The notes under the pieces: model-generated
Database searches by the model: none
What the model was told of the DNA's origin: nothing
The model's input: the letters and a program-made list of their open reading frames with translations, nothing else
Translations under genes and position numbers: made by a program
Shown: in pieces, positions 25,754-35,552 of the stretch
Numbering within the stretch: the first letter of the stretch is position 1
Layout: each line of letters starts with the position of its first letter
Assembly: GCA_030604735.1 (NCBI GenBank)
Contig: JAUVVG010000002.1
Coordinates: 1-64,000, forward strand
From: Azoarcus sp.
GTDB taxonomy: Bacteria; Pseudomonadota; Gammaproteobacteria; Burkholderiales; Rhodocyclaceae
Direction of reading: 5' to 3'
DNA length: 64,000 nt

Positions 25754-28117
25754 ATGCGCGCGCTCGACCGCAAGCTGCTGCGCGATATCGCGACGCTCAA
25801 GGGGCAGGCCGCCGCCATTGCGATGGTCATTGCTTCTGGGGTGATGACGCTGATCATCTCGGTGACGACCTACGATGCGTTGCGCCTGACCCAGCAGCGT
25901 TTCTATCAGGACATGCATTTCGCCGAGGTCTTCGCCGAGCTCAAGCGGGCGCCGGAAAGCCTGGTCGAACGCTTGCGCGAGACGCCCGGCCTGAACCTGG
26001 TGGAGACCCGCATTCGGGCGCCGGTGCGGCTGGAAGTGCCGGGCTTCGACGATCCGGTGCGAGGTCTGTTGCTGTCGCTGCCCGACGGGCGTCAGCCGGC
26101 GCTCAACCGCTTTCATTTGCGCGAAGGCGACTTGCCCGAATCGGGTCGATCCGACCAGGTGGTGGTCAGTGACGCCTTTGCCGAGGCTCATGGGCTGCGC
26201 GCGGGTGACGCGCTGAGCGTGATCATCGATGGTCGTCTGTCGCGGGTCCGTATCAGCGGCATCGTGCTGAGCCCCGAGTTCGTGTACCAGATCGCACCGA
26301 CCGATCTGCTGCCGGACTATCGCCGCTACGCCATCCTGTGGATGAATCGTCGCGCACTGGCACGGGCGTATGGCATGGATGGGGCTTTCAACAGCATCGT
26401 GGCCAGCCTGCAGGCGGGCGCCTCCGAGGCCGGCGTGATCGATGGGCTGGAGCGCGCCCTGTCCCCCTATGGCCTGGTGATCGCGCACGGCCGGGACGAT
26501 TTGCATTCCCATCGATTCCTCTCCGATGAGTTGCAGCAGCTCCGGGCGCAGGCGGTGATCCTGCCGGGCATCTTCATGCTCGTTTCGGCTTTTCTGCTCA
26601 ATATCGTAATGACCCGCATCATCCGCACCCAGCGCGAGCAGATCGCGGTCCTCAAGGCCTTCGGCTACGGCAATGGGACGCTGGCGGCGCACTTCGGCCT
26701 GTTGACCGGGCTGATCGTGCTGACCGGCTGGTTGCTCGGGGTCGTGCTCGGCGCCTGGGCGGCGAGCGGTTTGATGACGCTCTACGCCGAGTACTTCCGT
26801 TTTCCCGAGATCCGCTTCCGCCTGCAGGCATGGGTGATGCTGCTCGCGCTCGGTGTGGCGGGGGCGGCGGCGTTGATAGGGACCGGACGCGCAGTCTGGC
26901 AAGCCGTTGCGGTGCCGCCCGCCGAAGCGATGCGGCCGGCGGTGCCGGCGCGGTTCAGGCGTGGCTGGCTCGAACGCAAGCTCTTTGGCCGGCTGCTCGA
27001 TCAGCCGACCCGGATCATCGTGCGCAATCTCGCCCGCCAACCGCTGAAAAGCGGCCTGTCGGTCCTCGGGATCGCGATGTCGGCCGGCTTGCTGATGATG
27101 GGCACCTACCAGCTCGATGCGGTCGATCACATGATCGACACCCAGTATCGCCTGGTGAACCGTATGGACGTGCAGTTGAGCTTCGGTAATCCGGTGCCGA
27201 CCCGGGTGGCCGGTGAGTTGCGCCATCTGCCGGGGGTGACCGCGGTCGAAACCCATCGCAGCGTGCCGGTCAGGCTGATCGCCGGTCATCGCCGCTACGC
27301 CACCGCGATCCTCGGCCTCGACGAGTCCCCGGGCCTGCGTCAGTTGCTCGACGCAAGGCAGCGCCCGCAGCGGCTACCGCCGGAGGGCTTGCTGCTGACC
27401 GACTATCTCGCGCGGGATCTCGGGCTGGCGGTCGGTGATCGGGTCGAGGTGGAAGTGCTCGAGGGGCCGCGGCGGCGGGTGTCGATTCCGCTTGCCGGTG
27501 TGGTGGACGAGCCCATCGGCGTGAGTGCCTACATGACACGGACGGCCTTGAACCGGGTAATGCGGGAAGGCCCTGCCGTCAATGGGGCCTGGCTGCTGAT
27601 CGACCAGGATCAGAGTCAGGCCTTGTTCGATAGTCTGTGGGCGCTGCCAGGGGTGTCGAGCATAGGGTTGATCTCCGACGCCGAACGCGGGATCAGGGAG
27701 TACATGGGCGACACGGTGCAGATGTTCGCACTGGTGTTCGTGCTGTTGGCGGGGTCGATTGCGTTCGCCGTGGTCTACAACACTGCCCGGATCACTTTCG
27801 CCGAGCGGGCCCGGGATCTGGCAACCCTGGAAGTGCTAGGCCATTCGCGGCTGGCGGTGAGCTGGATCCTGATTGGCGAGATCGTGATACTGACCCTGCT
27901 CGCGATACCATTGGGCTGGGCCATCGGCGCCGGGTTCTGTTGGGCGATCAATCATGCGTTCAGCATGGATTTGTTCCGTATTCCATTGTTGATCACCCCA
28001 CGCGCCTTCGCGGTGGCAGCCGGCGGTGTGGTGGTGGCGTCCTCGATCGCGTCCTTGATGATGGCGAGGCGGCTGGGCAGACTGGACAAGGTGTCGGTGC
28101 TAAAGGCGGTCGAGTGA
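25754..28117 (+). CDS. FtsX-like ABC transporter permease with duplicated core
   Basis: 787 aa. One helix near the N-terminus (about 18-40), an extracytoplasmic domain, and a three-helix FtsX block (about 270-390). Then a second copy: LKSGLSVLGIAMSAGLLMMG, another large extracytoplasmic domain, and a final three-helix block ending LMMARRLGRLDKVSVLKAVE. This double layout is that of LolE-type and 'putative ABC transport system permease' proteins that carry both membrane halves in one chain. No ATPase domain is fused; it is supplied by the preceding gene. With the following HlyD-like protein it probably forms a tripartite exporter for a lipid, peptide or drug. Confidence 0.9.
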   Translation: MRALDRKLLRDIATLKGQAAAIAMVIASGVMTLIISVTTYDALRLTQQRFYQDMHFAEVFAELKRAPESLVERLRETPGLNLVETRIRAPVRLEVPGFDDPVRGLLLSLPDGRQPALNRFHLREGDLPESGRSDQVVVSDAFAEAHGLRAGDALSVIIDGRLSRVRISGIVLSPEFVYQIAPTDLLPDYRRYAILWMNRRALARAYGMDGAFNSIVASLQAGASEAGVIDGLERALSPYGLVIAHGRDDLHSHRFLSDELQQLRAQAVILPGIFMLVSAFLLNIVMTRIIRTQREQIAVLKAFGYGNGTLAAHFGLLTGLIVLTGWLLGVVLGAWAASGLMTLYAEYFRFPEIRFRLQAWVMLLALGVAGAAALIGTGRAVWQAVAVPPAEAMRPAVPARFRRGWLERKLFGRLLDQPTRIIVRNLARQPLKSGLSVLGIAMSAGLLMMGTYQLDAVDHMIDTQYRLVNRMDVQLSFGNPVPTRVAGELRHLPGVTAVETHRSVPVRLIAGHRRYATAILGLDESPGLRQLLDARQRPQRLPPEGLLLTDYLARDLGLAVGDRVEVEVLEGPRRRVSIPLAGVVDEPIGVSAYMTRTALNRVMREGPAVNGAWLLIDQDQSQALFDSLWALPGVSSIGLISDAERGIREYMGDTVQMFALVFVLLAGSIAFAVVYNTARITFAERARDLATLEVLGHSRLAVSWILIGEIVILTLLAIPLGWAIGAGFCWAINHAFSMDLFRIPLLITPRAFAVAAGGVVVASSIASLMMARRLGRLDKVSVLKAVE

Positions 28118-28186
28118 ATGCGCTTGGCTGGTCGAGGTGTCTGGCGATTGCGCCAGGCGCCCGGAACTGCGAAGGGAGGAGACGGG

Positions 28187-29401
28187 GTGAAGTTGCGCAA
28201 GGCTGTCTTGATCGGCGCTCTGGGCGCGGCCGCGTTGCTTTTACTGGTGGTGGGGCTCATGCCGGCGCCGGTGGCGGTGACTGCGACCACCGTGGTGTCC
28301 GCGGCCTTCGTCGAGTCGGTGGTCGAGGAAGGGCGGACCCGCCTGCGCGACACCTACACGGTGTCGTCACCGATCGCGGGCTACCTGCAGCGGGTCGCGC
28401 TCGAGGCCGGAGACCGTGTCGAGGAGGATCAGGTGGTGTTCCGCATGGAGGCGCAACCGGTCCCGGCGCTGGATGCACGCAGCCTGGAGCAGGCTCGCGA
28501 TCAGTTGTCGGCCGCGCAGGCCAGGCTGCAGAGCGCACAGGCTAACCTCGAAACCGCGCGGGCCGAGGCCCGCTTTGCCGAGTCGGAGTACCAGCGTTAC
28601 CTTCAGTTGCATGCGCGTCAACTGATCTCGGCGACCGAGATCGAGCGCCGCCAGAGCGTGCGCGATCGTCAGCGGGCGCTGGAGAACGCGGCGGCGTCGG
28701 CGGTCGAGGTGGCGCGTTTCGAGGTCGATAGCGCGCGTGCGGTGATCGCGATTGGCAGCGGGGAGCGCCTTCCGGCCGACCAGCCGCTTCTGGAAGTCCG
28801 CAGCCCGGCTTCCGGGGTCGTGCTGCGCCGCCATCGATGCTGTGAAGGCGCGGTGGGCCCCGGCGAACCGATACTGGAAATAGGAGACCTCGCCGATCTG
28901 GAGATTCAGGTCGACCTGTTGTCGATGGATGCGGTGCGGGTGCGCCCGGACATGCGGGTGCAGGTGGCCGGATGGGGCGGCGACACGGTGCTGGAGGCCA
29001 GGGTAAGACGGGTCGAGCCGGCCGGCTTCACCAGGACGTCGGCGCTGGGCGTGGACGAGCAGCGCGTGCCGGTGATCGTCGACTTCGTCGATGTCGAACT
29101 GGCCGCCAGCCTCCTCGGTGTCGGCTTTCGGGTCGAGGCCGAATTCATGCTGTGGGAGGCGGAAGCGGTGCTGCAGGTGCCGACGAATGCGCTGTTCCGT
29201 GTGGACGGCCGCTGGTCGGTGTTCGTCGTCGAGGGCGAGCGAGTGCGCTTGCGTGACGTCGAACCGGGCCGCAGAGCGGGTTTGGTGACGCAGATCGTCG
29301 ATGGACTGCGTGCAGGCGAAGTCGTCGTGACCCATCCGGGCGACCGTGTGGTCGATGGGGGAAGGGTGGTGGTCGAGTCGAGTCGGACTGTATCGAATTG
29401 A
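28187..29401 (+). CDS. HlyD/MacA-type periplasmic adaptor (membrane fusion protein)
   Basis: 404 aa from a GTG at 28187, chosen for the strong GGGAGGAG SD just before it. An ATG at 28118, touching the FtsX stop, would add 23 residues. One N-terminal helix (AVLIGALGAAALLLLVVGLM), then the biotinyl-lipoyl half VSSPIAGYLQRVALEAGDRV. An α-helical hairpin with coiled-coil character follows (about 105-200, repeated Q/A-rich heptads), then the second lipoyl half and β-barrel. It links the ABC/FtsX pump to an outer-membrane factor. No TolC-like gene is beside it, so one must be supplied elsewhere. Confidence 0.9.
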   Translation: MKLRKAVLIGALGAAALLLLVVGLMPAPVAVTATTVVSAAFVESVVEEGRTRLRDTYTVSSPIAGYLQRVALEAGDRVEEDQVVFRMEAQPVPALDARSLEQARDQLSAAQARLQSAQANLETARAEARFAESEYQRYLQLHARQLISATEIERRQSVRDRQRALENAAASAVEVARFEVDSARAVIAIGSGERLPADQPLLEVRSPASGVVLRRHRCCEGAVGPGEPILEIGDLADLEIQVDLLSMDAVRVRPDMRVQVAGWGGDTVLEARVRRVEPAGFTRTSALGVDEQRVPVIVDFVDVELAASLLGVGFRVEAEFMLWEAEAVLQVPTNALFRVDGRWSVFVVEGERVRLRDVEPGRRAGLVTQIVDGLRAGEVVVTHPGDRVVDGGRVVVESSRTVSN

Positions 29402-29482
29402 ATGGAGCGATCCGGGGCGCTGTGGCTTGCGGCGGTGTGCGGAAGAATGAGTGATTGACCGCCTCGAAACGGTTTATACAAA

Positions 29483-29518
29483 CATCGGGGCCGATTCCGT
29501 CCGGAAGCGACCCCGATG
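29483..29518 (-). terminator. Intrinsic terminator of the fasciclin gene
   Basis: CATCGGGG and CCCCGATG (8 bp) enclose an internal hairpin TTCCG-TC-CGGAA. On the minus strand it is followed by TTTGTATAAA. It starts 18 bp after the fasciclin stop codon. Confidence 0.7.
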
Positions 29519-29536
29519 AATGCTCTCTGGCAGCGA

Positions 29537-30013
29537 TCAGGAGTTGGGCAGGATCACGCTGTCTATGACATGGATGACGCCGTTCGAGGTCATCACATCG
29601 GTTGCGACCACCGTGGCCTGGTCCACCATGACCTTGCCGTCCTGAATCGTGATCTCGATCGTGTCACCTTGCACCGAGGCCACCTGACCGGCCTGGACAT
29701 CCGCCGCCATGACCTGGCCCGCCACCACATGATAGGTCAGCACGGCCCGCAGCTGATCCTTGTCGGCGAGCAAGGCCTCCAGCGTGCCTTCCGGCAGCTT
29801 GGCGAAGGCCTCGTCGGTCGGGGCGAAGACGGTGAAGGGGCCTTCGCCCTTGAGGACATCGACCAGGCCGGCTTCCTGGACCGCGGTGACGAGCGTGTTG
29901 AACTGGCCTGCGGAAACCGCGGTATCCACGATGTCCTGGGTGTCGGCGACGGCGAACGTGCTACCGAAAATGAGGGCACTGCCGGCGATCAGATTCTTCC
30001 ATTTCAAGCTCAT
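29537..30013 (-). CDS. Exported fasciclin (FAS1)-domain protein
   Basis: 158 aa from the ATG at 30013 with AAGGAG 7 nt upstream. Signal peptide [17 protein letters not shown], then one FAS1 domain covering the rest. H1 motif: [18 protein letters not shown]2-like: [15 protein letters not shown]; and the end [17 protein letters not shown]1 proteins are secreted or surface adhesion-type proteins. The gene has its own terminator and stands alone. Its acidic composition and many Gln/Val are normal for the family. Confidence 0.93.
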   Translation of the reverse strand: MSLKWKNLIAGSALIFGSTFAVADTQDIVDTAVSAGQFNTLVTAVQEAGLVDVLKGEGPFTVFAPTDEAFAKLPEGTLEALLADKDQLRAVLTYHVVAGQVMAADVQAGQVASVQGDTIEITIQDGKVMVDQATVVATDVMTSNGVIHVIDSVILPNS

Positions 30014-30066
30014 ATCGTTCTCCTTGTGTCTTTTGCTGGGGTTGGGTGATGCTCTTTTGAGCTCAC

Positions 30067-30081
30067 TTTGTCTAGGACAAA
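30067..30081. promoter_or_regulatory. Small palindrome in the fasciclin leader
   Basis: TTTGTC-TAG-GACAAA is a perfect 6-3-6 inverted repeat about 54 bp before the fasciclin ATG, in an AT-rich stretch. It may be an operator near the promoter. The symmetry is seen; the role is a guess. Confidence 0.35.
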
Positions 30082-30281
30082 AAAGAGAAAGAAAGTTCTC
30101 GATGAACTGGGAATTGCCTCCGCGAGATGTTTCTGGGTGTAACTGCGTGCGCCGAATGGAGATACCCATGTTACCGCGGGGCTATCGAATGGGCTGGGAT
30201 TCGCCGAGTCCCTGATGACCGAGTGCGAACGCTTGCTCGACGCCTGCTCGTGATCGTGGTTCTGTGGCGCAATGGATGACG

Positions 30282-31421
30282 CTAAAGTCGATTCCTGCCG
30301 ATCCAGCCCTTGCGCCTGAACCACAGCACCAGCCCACCCGCAATGGTGACCATGAACAGCATTACGGCGGGGTAGCCGTAACGCCAGCCCAGTTCCGGCA
30401 TGTTGAGCCTGCCGGCCGCAGGGTCGAAGTTCATGCCATACACGCCGACGATGAAAGTGAGCGGTATGAAGATGGTGGCGATGATCGTCAACACCTTCAT
30501 GACCTCGTTCATCCGGTTGCTGATGCTCGACAAGTGGATGTCCACGAGTCCGGTCGAGACTTCGCGGTAGGTCTCGATCATGTCGATCAATTGTATGGTG
30601 TGGTCATAGCAGTCGCGAAAATAGACGCGGGTGTGCGCATCGATCAAAGTGCTGTCGTCACGTAACAGCGTGTTGATCATGTCACGCTGCGGCCAGATGG
30701 CGCGGCGGACGGTGAGCAGGTTACGCTTGAGGTTGTGAATGCGCTCGATCTGACCCGCTTCGGGTCGGTCGACGACCTCGGTCTCGAGTTCCTCTACGCG
30801 CTCGCCATACATCTCGAGCAGCGGGAAAAACGCATCGATCGCAGCGTCGATCAGCGCATAAGCCAGGTAGTCGGGGCCACGCTGGCGGATATTGCCGTTG
30901 GTCGTCTGCATTCGACGCCGCACCGGCTCGAAGCAGTCCCCGGGGCGCTCCTGAAAGGTCACCACGAAGTCGCGGCCGAGGCAGATCGCGACCTGCTCGG
31001 TTTCGAGTCGTTGCTGCGGCAAATCCCCTGTGGTGCCGGCCGGGACATCGATGGGCATGCGCACGATGATGAACAGATGATCCTCGTAGGCCTCGACCTT
31101 GGGGCGCTGGTGCACGTTGACGACATCTTCCAGCGCAAGCGGGTGCAGCCCGAACGCGGCGCCGATACGCTGCAAGGTGTCGATATCGCCCAGGCCGTCC
31201 ACATTGAGCCAGCGCACAGCCTGCCCTTCCGGTGGTGTGGACAGCTGTTCCGGCGAGGGCGACTCGGTTTCGACCAGACGATCGGGACCATAGACGACCA
31301 GGCGCATCTGCGGTGGGGGCGCATTCGGGTCGATGGTCAGCGTTCCTGGCGATGCGCCCGGCGCGGTGCGTCTACGCGTCTTGTGCCGGTGCAGCTTGCG
31401 CTGCTGGTTTGAATGGCCCAT
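30282..31421 (-). CDS. corA: CorA-family magnesium/cobalt transporter
   Basis: 379 aa. The long N-terminal cytoplasmic domain has LEDVVNVHQRPKVEAYEDHL, and the C-terminus has two helices with the selectivity motif YGMNFDP between them (GMN). This is decisive for CorA. The chain ends in basic residues (RRKGWIGRNRL). CorA forms a pentameric inner-membrane channel for Mg2+. A ~45-residue polar lead rich in Lys/Arg/His/Pro precedes the domain. Single gene, with 150 bp on one side and 268 bp on the other. Confidence 0.94.
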   Translation of the reverse strand: MGHSNQQRKLHRHKTRRRTAPGASPGTLTIDPNAPPPQMRLVVYGPDRLVETESPSPEQLSTPPEGQAVRWLNVDGLGDIDTLQRIGAAFGLHPLALEDVVNVHQRPKVEAYEDHLFIIVRMPIDVPAGTTGDLPQQRLETEQVAICLGRDFVVTFQERPGDCFEPVRRRMQTTNGNIRQRGPDYLAYALIDAAIDAFFPLLEMYGERVEELETEVVDRPEAGQIERIHNLKRNLLTVRRAIWPQRDMINTLLRDDSTLIDAHTRVYFRDCYDHTIQLIDMIETYREVSTGLVDIHLSSISNRMNEVMKVLTIIATIFIPLTFIVGVYGMNFDPAAGRLNMPELGWRYGYPAVMLFMVTIAGGLVLWFRRKGWIGRNRL

Positions 31422-31571
31422 GTTCTTCCCTCGGTTTCATTGCCTGAATGCGGCGACAGGCATCGTCATTGCACCTGCCGTTCAGCGTGCAGCGGTACGC
31501 TCGCGCTCGGGCTATGGACCATGGCCGCAGCTTACAGTAACGGAGATTCGGCTACTGATTCTGCGTGATCG

Positions 31572-32879
31572 TCACCAATAGTTCATCGCCGCCCGGAACA
31601 GGTCGGCAAGTTGCTGCTCGCCGACCGGTTTCGGCGCGTTCTTGATCAGGCGTTGCTGCGCCCAGGCGCCGTCGGTCAGGGTCGCGACATCCCCCTCGTG
31701 GTAGCCGACTCCGCCGACGCCGTTCGGGATCGCGCAGGTCTGCATCAGCGAGATCAATCGCTTCGCGACGATTTCACCGGCATCGGCAAGGCCTGCACCT
31801 GCGGTGTCGGCACCCAGCCAGCCGGCGGCCTCCAGATGACGTTCAGGGCAGGCGTCCGCGGTGAAACGGAACACCGCTGGCGCGTTGACGACCACCGAGA
31901 TGCCGTGCGGCACCATAGCGTGGTCGTGCGGGTAGTCCGGGGCGTGGTAGTCGCGGACTCCGCCGGCCACCGCATAGGCCATGCCATGCGGCAGATGGAC
32001 GCCGGCGTTGCCGAAAGCGATGCCGGCCAGTGTCGCGGCCCACATCATGCCGTCGCGTGCCTCGCGGTCCGATGCGTCGCGCACCGCGCGCTCCAGATAG
32101 CGGCCGGTCAGTTGCAGCGCTTTCTCGCAGCCGAAATCGCTCCATGGGTTCGCCCCCTGGCTCATCGGGCGCAGGCTGGGGCGCTCGGCGCGGGCGCGGC
32201 GGGTGTGCGGTAGTGCCGTGTAGCTTTCCAGCGCATGCGACAGCACGTCGAAGCCTGACGCGGCCACGACGGTCTTCGGCAGGGTATAAGTGGTGGTCGG
32301 GTCGATCAGCGCCAGGGTGGGCCTGAGCCGTTTGGAGACGATGCCGGTTTTGACTCCGCGCGCGACCCAGTCGAAGATCGCGATGCCGGTGCATTCCGCG
32401 CCGGTGCCACTGGTGGTCGGGCAGGCGATGTGCGGCTTCAGTGGCCCGGGTACGGCCTGGCCTGCTCCGAGCGGGGCGTTGACGTAAGTTGCCAGTTCGG
32501 CCGGATAAGAAGCGTAGAGGTTGGCGGCCTTGGCAGTATCGATCACCGAGCCCCCTCCGACCGACACGTAACCGTCGAATCCGCCCTCGCGGGCGAATTG
32601 CGCCGCCGCGAGAAAGGACGCGTCGCTTGGCTCGACCTCGACTTCGGCATAGACCGCGAAATCGACTCCGGCCTCGCGCAGCGAAGCCTGTACGATCGCG
32701 ACATGCTCCAGCCCGGCAAGCCGCCGGTCGGTGAAGAGCGCGACCCGCTTCAGCCCGAGCGAACGGGCATGGTCGCCGGCTTCGGCCAGGCAGCCCGGAC
32801 CGAAGGTGATCGCGGAAACATCGACCGCGAAGATCGCGTCGCCCCCTTCGGCGAGCGCATAGTGGTGGCAGCAGGACAT
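31572..32879 (-). CDS. Hydroxyacid-oxoacid transhydrogenase-like iron-containing alcohol dehydrogenase (ADHFE1 family)
   Basis: 435 aa from the ATG at 32879 with GGAGGAG upstream. Group III alcohol dehydrogenase fold: [17 protein letters not shown] binds the nucleotide, [17 protein letters not shown] follows, and the metal ligands lie in [20 protein letters not shown] and DHAMVPHG. The segment [19 protein letters not shown] resembles the mitochondrial ADHFE1 enzyme, which couples 4-hydroxybutyrate oxidation to 2-oxoglutarate reduction. The insert [20 protein letters not shown] is also a mark of that subgroup. Activity on 4-hydroxybutyrate is therefore likely but not certain. It stands alone between corA and the DUF502 gene. 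Confidence 0.87.
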   Translation of the reverse strand: MSCCHHYALAEGGDAIFAVDVSAITFGPGCLAEAGDHARSLGLKRVALFTDRRLAGLEHVAIVQASLREAGVDFAVYAEVEVEPSDASFLAAAQFAREGGFDGYVSVGGGSVIDTAKAANLYASYPAELATYVNAPLGAGQAVPGPLKPHIACPTTSGTGAECTGIAIFDWVARGVKTGIVSKRLRPTLALIDPTTTYTLPKTVVAASGFDVLSHALESYTALPHTRRARAERPSLRPMSQGANPWSDFGCEKALQLTGRYLERAVRDASDREARDGMMWAATLAGIAFGNAGVHLPHGMAYAVAGGVRDYHAPDYPHDHAMVPHGISVVVNAPAVFRFTADACPERHLEAAGWLGADTAGAGLADAGEIVAKRLISLMQTCAIPNGVGGVGYHEGDVATLTDGAWAQQRLIKNAPKPVGEQQLADLFRAAMNYW

Positions 32880-33094
32880 GGTGTCTCCTCCATGATTGGC
32901 GGTCATTATTGTGCTTGGTCTCGGCCGGTCGCGTCGCGCAGGGTTGCTGTGCATTGCCTTGTCAGCCAGGACCATGATGATAAGGCGCCCGGCGAGCCGC
33001 GCAATAGTGGCCGCGATCCAGGTGCCGGGCCCTAGCCGCAGCCGCTAGTGCGCTCTCTTGTCGTGAGCGGGCCGGGCGGGAGCCGGGTCGTGCC

Positions 33095-33781
33095 TTAGCG
33101 CACTTCCTCGGTCTTCGACTCGGCGGGTGATTTGACGACTTCGAGACTGGGTGCCGAGCCGGTGACGCCAGCGGTGAGGATGAAGCGCATGGCCTCGTCC
33201 ATGCTCATGTCCAGCGGGGTGAGCGCGCTTCGTGGCAGCAGCAGCGCGTATCCCCCGATCATGTAGCTCATCGGCAGATAGACCAGCACCTTGTCGTCCT
33301 GCGTATTCATCCCGCGTGGCAGACGGGCAGGATCCGCCTGGGTCACCAGTCCGACCGCCTGCATGCCGGTTTCACCCAGGGTGACCAGTACGACCTGCTC
33401 GAAGTCCTTCTTCTTCATCGGCGAGAAATAGTCGAAGAAATCGCGGATCGCCGGATAGACCTGCTTGACCAGCGGCAGGTGAAGGAACAGTCGTTCCAGG
33501 TGATTGAACAGTCGCTGGACGACATAGCTGTGCATCAGCATGCCGACGAAGAACAGGATCACGATGCCAATCGCGACGCCAAGCCCTGGTCGGTAGGTTC
33601 CCGCAGGCAGTATCTGCATCAATTGCATGCCAAGCAGGGTTTCGGTCGATACGACCAGCCAGTAGATCAGGTACAGCGTGAGTGCGATCGGCAGGATCGT
33701 GATCAGGCCGGTGAGTATGTTCTTGGTGATGACGCCCATGGGCCGGACTCTATCCGTTATCTGGGAAGGGAGGTGCTTCAT
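33095..33781 (-). CDS. DUF502 membrane protein
   Basis: 228 aa. Two helices near the N-terminus (ILTGLITILPIALTLYLIYW and IGIVILFFVGMLMHSYVV). The DUF502 hallmark follows: RLFLHLPLVKQVYPAIRDFF, then DKVLVYLPMSYMIGGYALLL. The family (COG2928) is of unknown function. An in-frame ATG at 33739 (MGVITKNILTG) may be the true start, since most family members begin there. It is divergent from the YihY gene, with 101 bp between them. Confidence 0.87.
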   Translation of the reverse strand: MKHLPSQITDRVRPMGVITKNILTGLITILPIALTLYLIYWLVVSTETLLGMQLMQILPAGTYRPGLGVAIGIVILFFVGMLMHSYVVQRLFNHLERLFLHLPLVKQVYPAIRDFFDYFSPMKKKDFEQVVLVTLGETGMQAVGLVTQADPARLPRGMNTQDDKVLVYLPMSYMIGGYALLLPRSALTPLDMSMDEAMRFILTAGVTGSAPSLEVVKSPAESKTEEVR

Positions 33782-33882
33782 TGTGCAACAGAACTGGTTC
33801 GTCCCGAAGGCGGGTTCGGGGTGAGATCGACGTCACAACGCGCTAGACTGAACCGCTGGGACGGCCAAAGGATGGGGTACGC

Positions 33883-34803
33883 ATGTGGCAGACGGTGGTT
33901 TTCTGGTTTCGGGTTCTCAGGGGTGCGGTGAAGTGCTGGCTTGACGGCAACGCGTTCGTGTTCGCCGCAGCGCTGGCTTTTTTCACGGTGTTCTCGGTGG
34001 CGCCGGTGGTGATCATCGCGGTCACCATCGTGGGTCTGTTCCTGGGTGAGGAAGCAGCGGCCGGCGAAATCGCACTGCAGCTGGAAGAGACCCTGGGCGC
34101 CGAGGCGGCAGAGGCGGTGCAGACCGCGGTGGCGAGCAGTCAGATCGACCAGAGCGGCCTGATGCCGACCTTGATCGGGGTGGCGGCAATGGTTTTCGGC
34201 GCGACCACGGTGTTCGCCCAGATGCAGTTGTCCTTGAACACGATATGGGGTGTGGCGCCCAAGCCGTCGCGCAACAGTCTGTTCATCTTCATCAAGAACC
34301 GGGTGTTGTCCTTGACCGTCGTGCTGGTGATCGGCTTCGTGCTGCTGGTGTCGCTGTTGCTGAGCGTGCTGGTGCGGGCCGTGATCGTGTTCGCCAGCGA
34401 CTGGCTGCTGGTGCCTGCCTGGCTGATGCTCGGGCTGGAGCTGTCCATTTCGCTGGCGGTGGTCACGCTGCTGTTCGCGGCGATCTTCCGCATCCTGCCG
34501 GATGTCATCCTGAGCTGGCGCGATGTGCTGGCTGGCGCGCTGGTGACCGCGCTGTTGTTTACGGTCGGTCGGTCGCTGATCGCCTTCTATCTGGCGAATA
34601 CGGCTACCGCCTCGACCTATGGCGCGGCCGGGTCGCTGGTGCTGTTGCTGCTGTGGGTCAATTACTCGTCGCTGATCCTGTTGTTCGGCGCGGCCTTCAC
34701 CCGGGCGCATCTGGAGGCGAGAGGGCTGTCGGTGCGACCCCGCGTGACGGCGGTGTGTGTGCACCGGGAGCTGATCGAGGACCCCCCTCCTTCAGCGGTT
34801 TGA
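33883..34803 (+). CDS. YihY/BrkB-family membrane protein
   Basis: 306 aa with six predicted helices. Typical motifs are WLDGNAFVFAAALAFFTVFS (FFxxFSLxP-like) and TASTYGAAGSLVLLLLWVNY near the end, with ILLFGAAFTRAHLEARG. The family was once called ribonuclease BN by mistake; its role is unknown, possibly transport. A ~25-residue polar tail follows the last helix. Confidence 0.9.
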   Translation: MWQTVVFWFRVLRGAVKCWLDGNAFVFAAALAFFTVFSVAPVVIIAVTIVGLFLGEEAAAGEIALQLEETLGAEAAEAVQTAVASSQIDQSGLMPTLIGVAAMVFGATTVFAQMQLSLNTIWGVAPKPSRNSLFIFIKNRVLSLTVVLVIGFVLLVSLLLSVLVRAVIVFASDWLLVPAWLMLGLELSISLAVVTLLFAAIFRILPDVILSWRDVLAGALVTALLFTVGRSLIAFYLANTATASTYGAAGSLVLLLLWVNYSSLILLFGAAFTRAHLEARGLSVRPRVTAVCVHRELIEDPPPSAV

Positions 34804-34828
34804 CACCCGCTGCCGCCGGGCTGGGGTT

Positions 34829-35506
34829 TCATCCGGAATGCGGCTTGCGCCACACGGTCGCGAGCCAGGGTTGCTGGTCCCGGGGCAGGCCAGGGGGGCG
34901 ATAGTAATGCCGTATTTCGGCGAATCCGGCGCCGCTGACCTGGGCATGCCAGGTGTCGTAGTCGTAGTAGCAGCCGTAGCGCAGTCCGTTCAGGCCTTCC
35001 TGGTTGTCGCCGCGCGGATTGGAGCAAAACAACACCCCGCCGGGTTTGAGCGTGCCATGGAGCGCGGCCAGTACCTCCTGCAGCGCCGCGCGCGGGGTAT
35101 GGAATAACGAGGCATTGGCGAAGACACCGTCGAAGAACGATTCGGGCAGATCGAGCGCGATGAAGTCCTGGAGCCAGACCTCGCAAGCGGTATATTGCCT
35201 GGCGAGTTCGGCGAACGCCCGGCTGCCGTCCAGCCCGATCGCCTCGTGGCCGAGGGCCTTGAACTGCTGCAGGTCCCGGCCTGGACCGCAACCGAAATCG
35301 AGGATGCGGTAAGGGGGCGGGCCATCGATCGCGTCGAGCAGTGCCTCGATGTTCTGGCTGACGTCGTGGTCGCGGGTGCCTTCCCAGTAGGGCTGGGCGT
35401 GTTGTTCGTAGTGGCTGAGAGTCGAGCGCGTCAGCGATCGGATGTGACGCATCCGGTCGTCGTCCGGGAGAGCAGTGTTGCGGTCGTCGTCGATCGGGGC
35501 GGACAT
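34829..35506 (-). CDS. Class I SAM-dependent methyltransferase
   Basis: 225 aa. Motif I for SAM binding is RILDFGCGPGRDLQQF; the acidic end of strand 2 is AIGLDGSRAF; motif post-II is LPESFFDGVFANASLFH. Later LKPGGVLFCSNPRGDN gives motif III. The fold and the early DHDVSQNIEALLDAI are common in small-molecule methyltransferases. Substrate unknown. It is convergent with the YihY gene (25 bp apart) and divergent from the EamA gene. Confidence 0.88.
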   Translation of the reverse strand: MSAPIDDDRNTALPDDDRMRHIRSLTRSTLSHYEQHAQPYWEGTRDHDVSQNIEALLDAIDGPPPYRILDFGCGPGRDLQQFKALGHEAIGLDGSRAFAELARQYTACEVWLQDFIALDLPESFFDGVFANASLFHTPRAALQEVLAALHGTLKPGGVLFCSNPRGDNQEGLNGLRYGCYYDYDTWHAQVSGAGFAEIRHYYRPPGLPRDQQPWLATVWRKPHSG

Positions 35507-35552
35507 GGGTGGCTATGCTCCTGTCTGAATGGGGTGGGGTCTGGAGTTCAGG

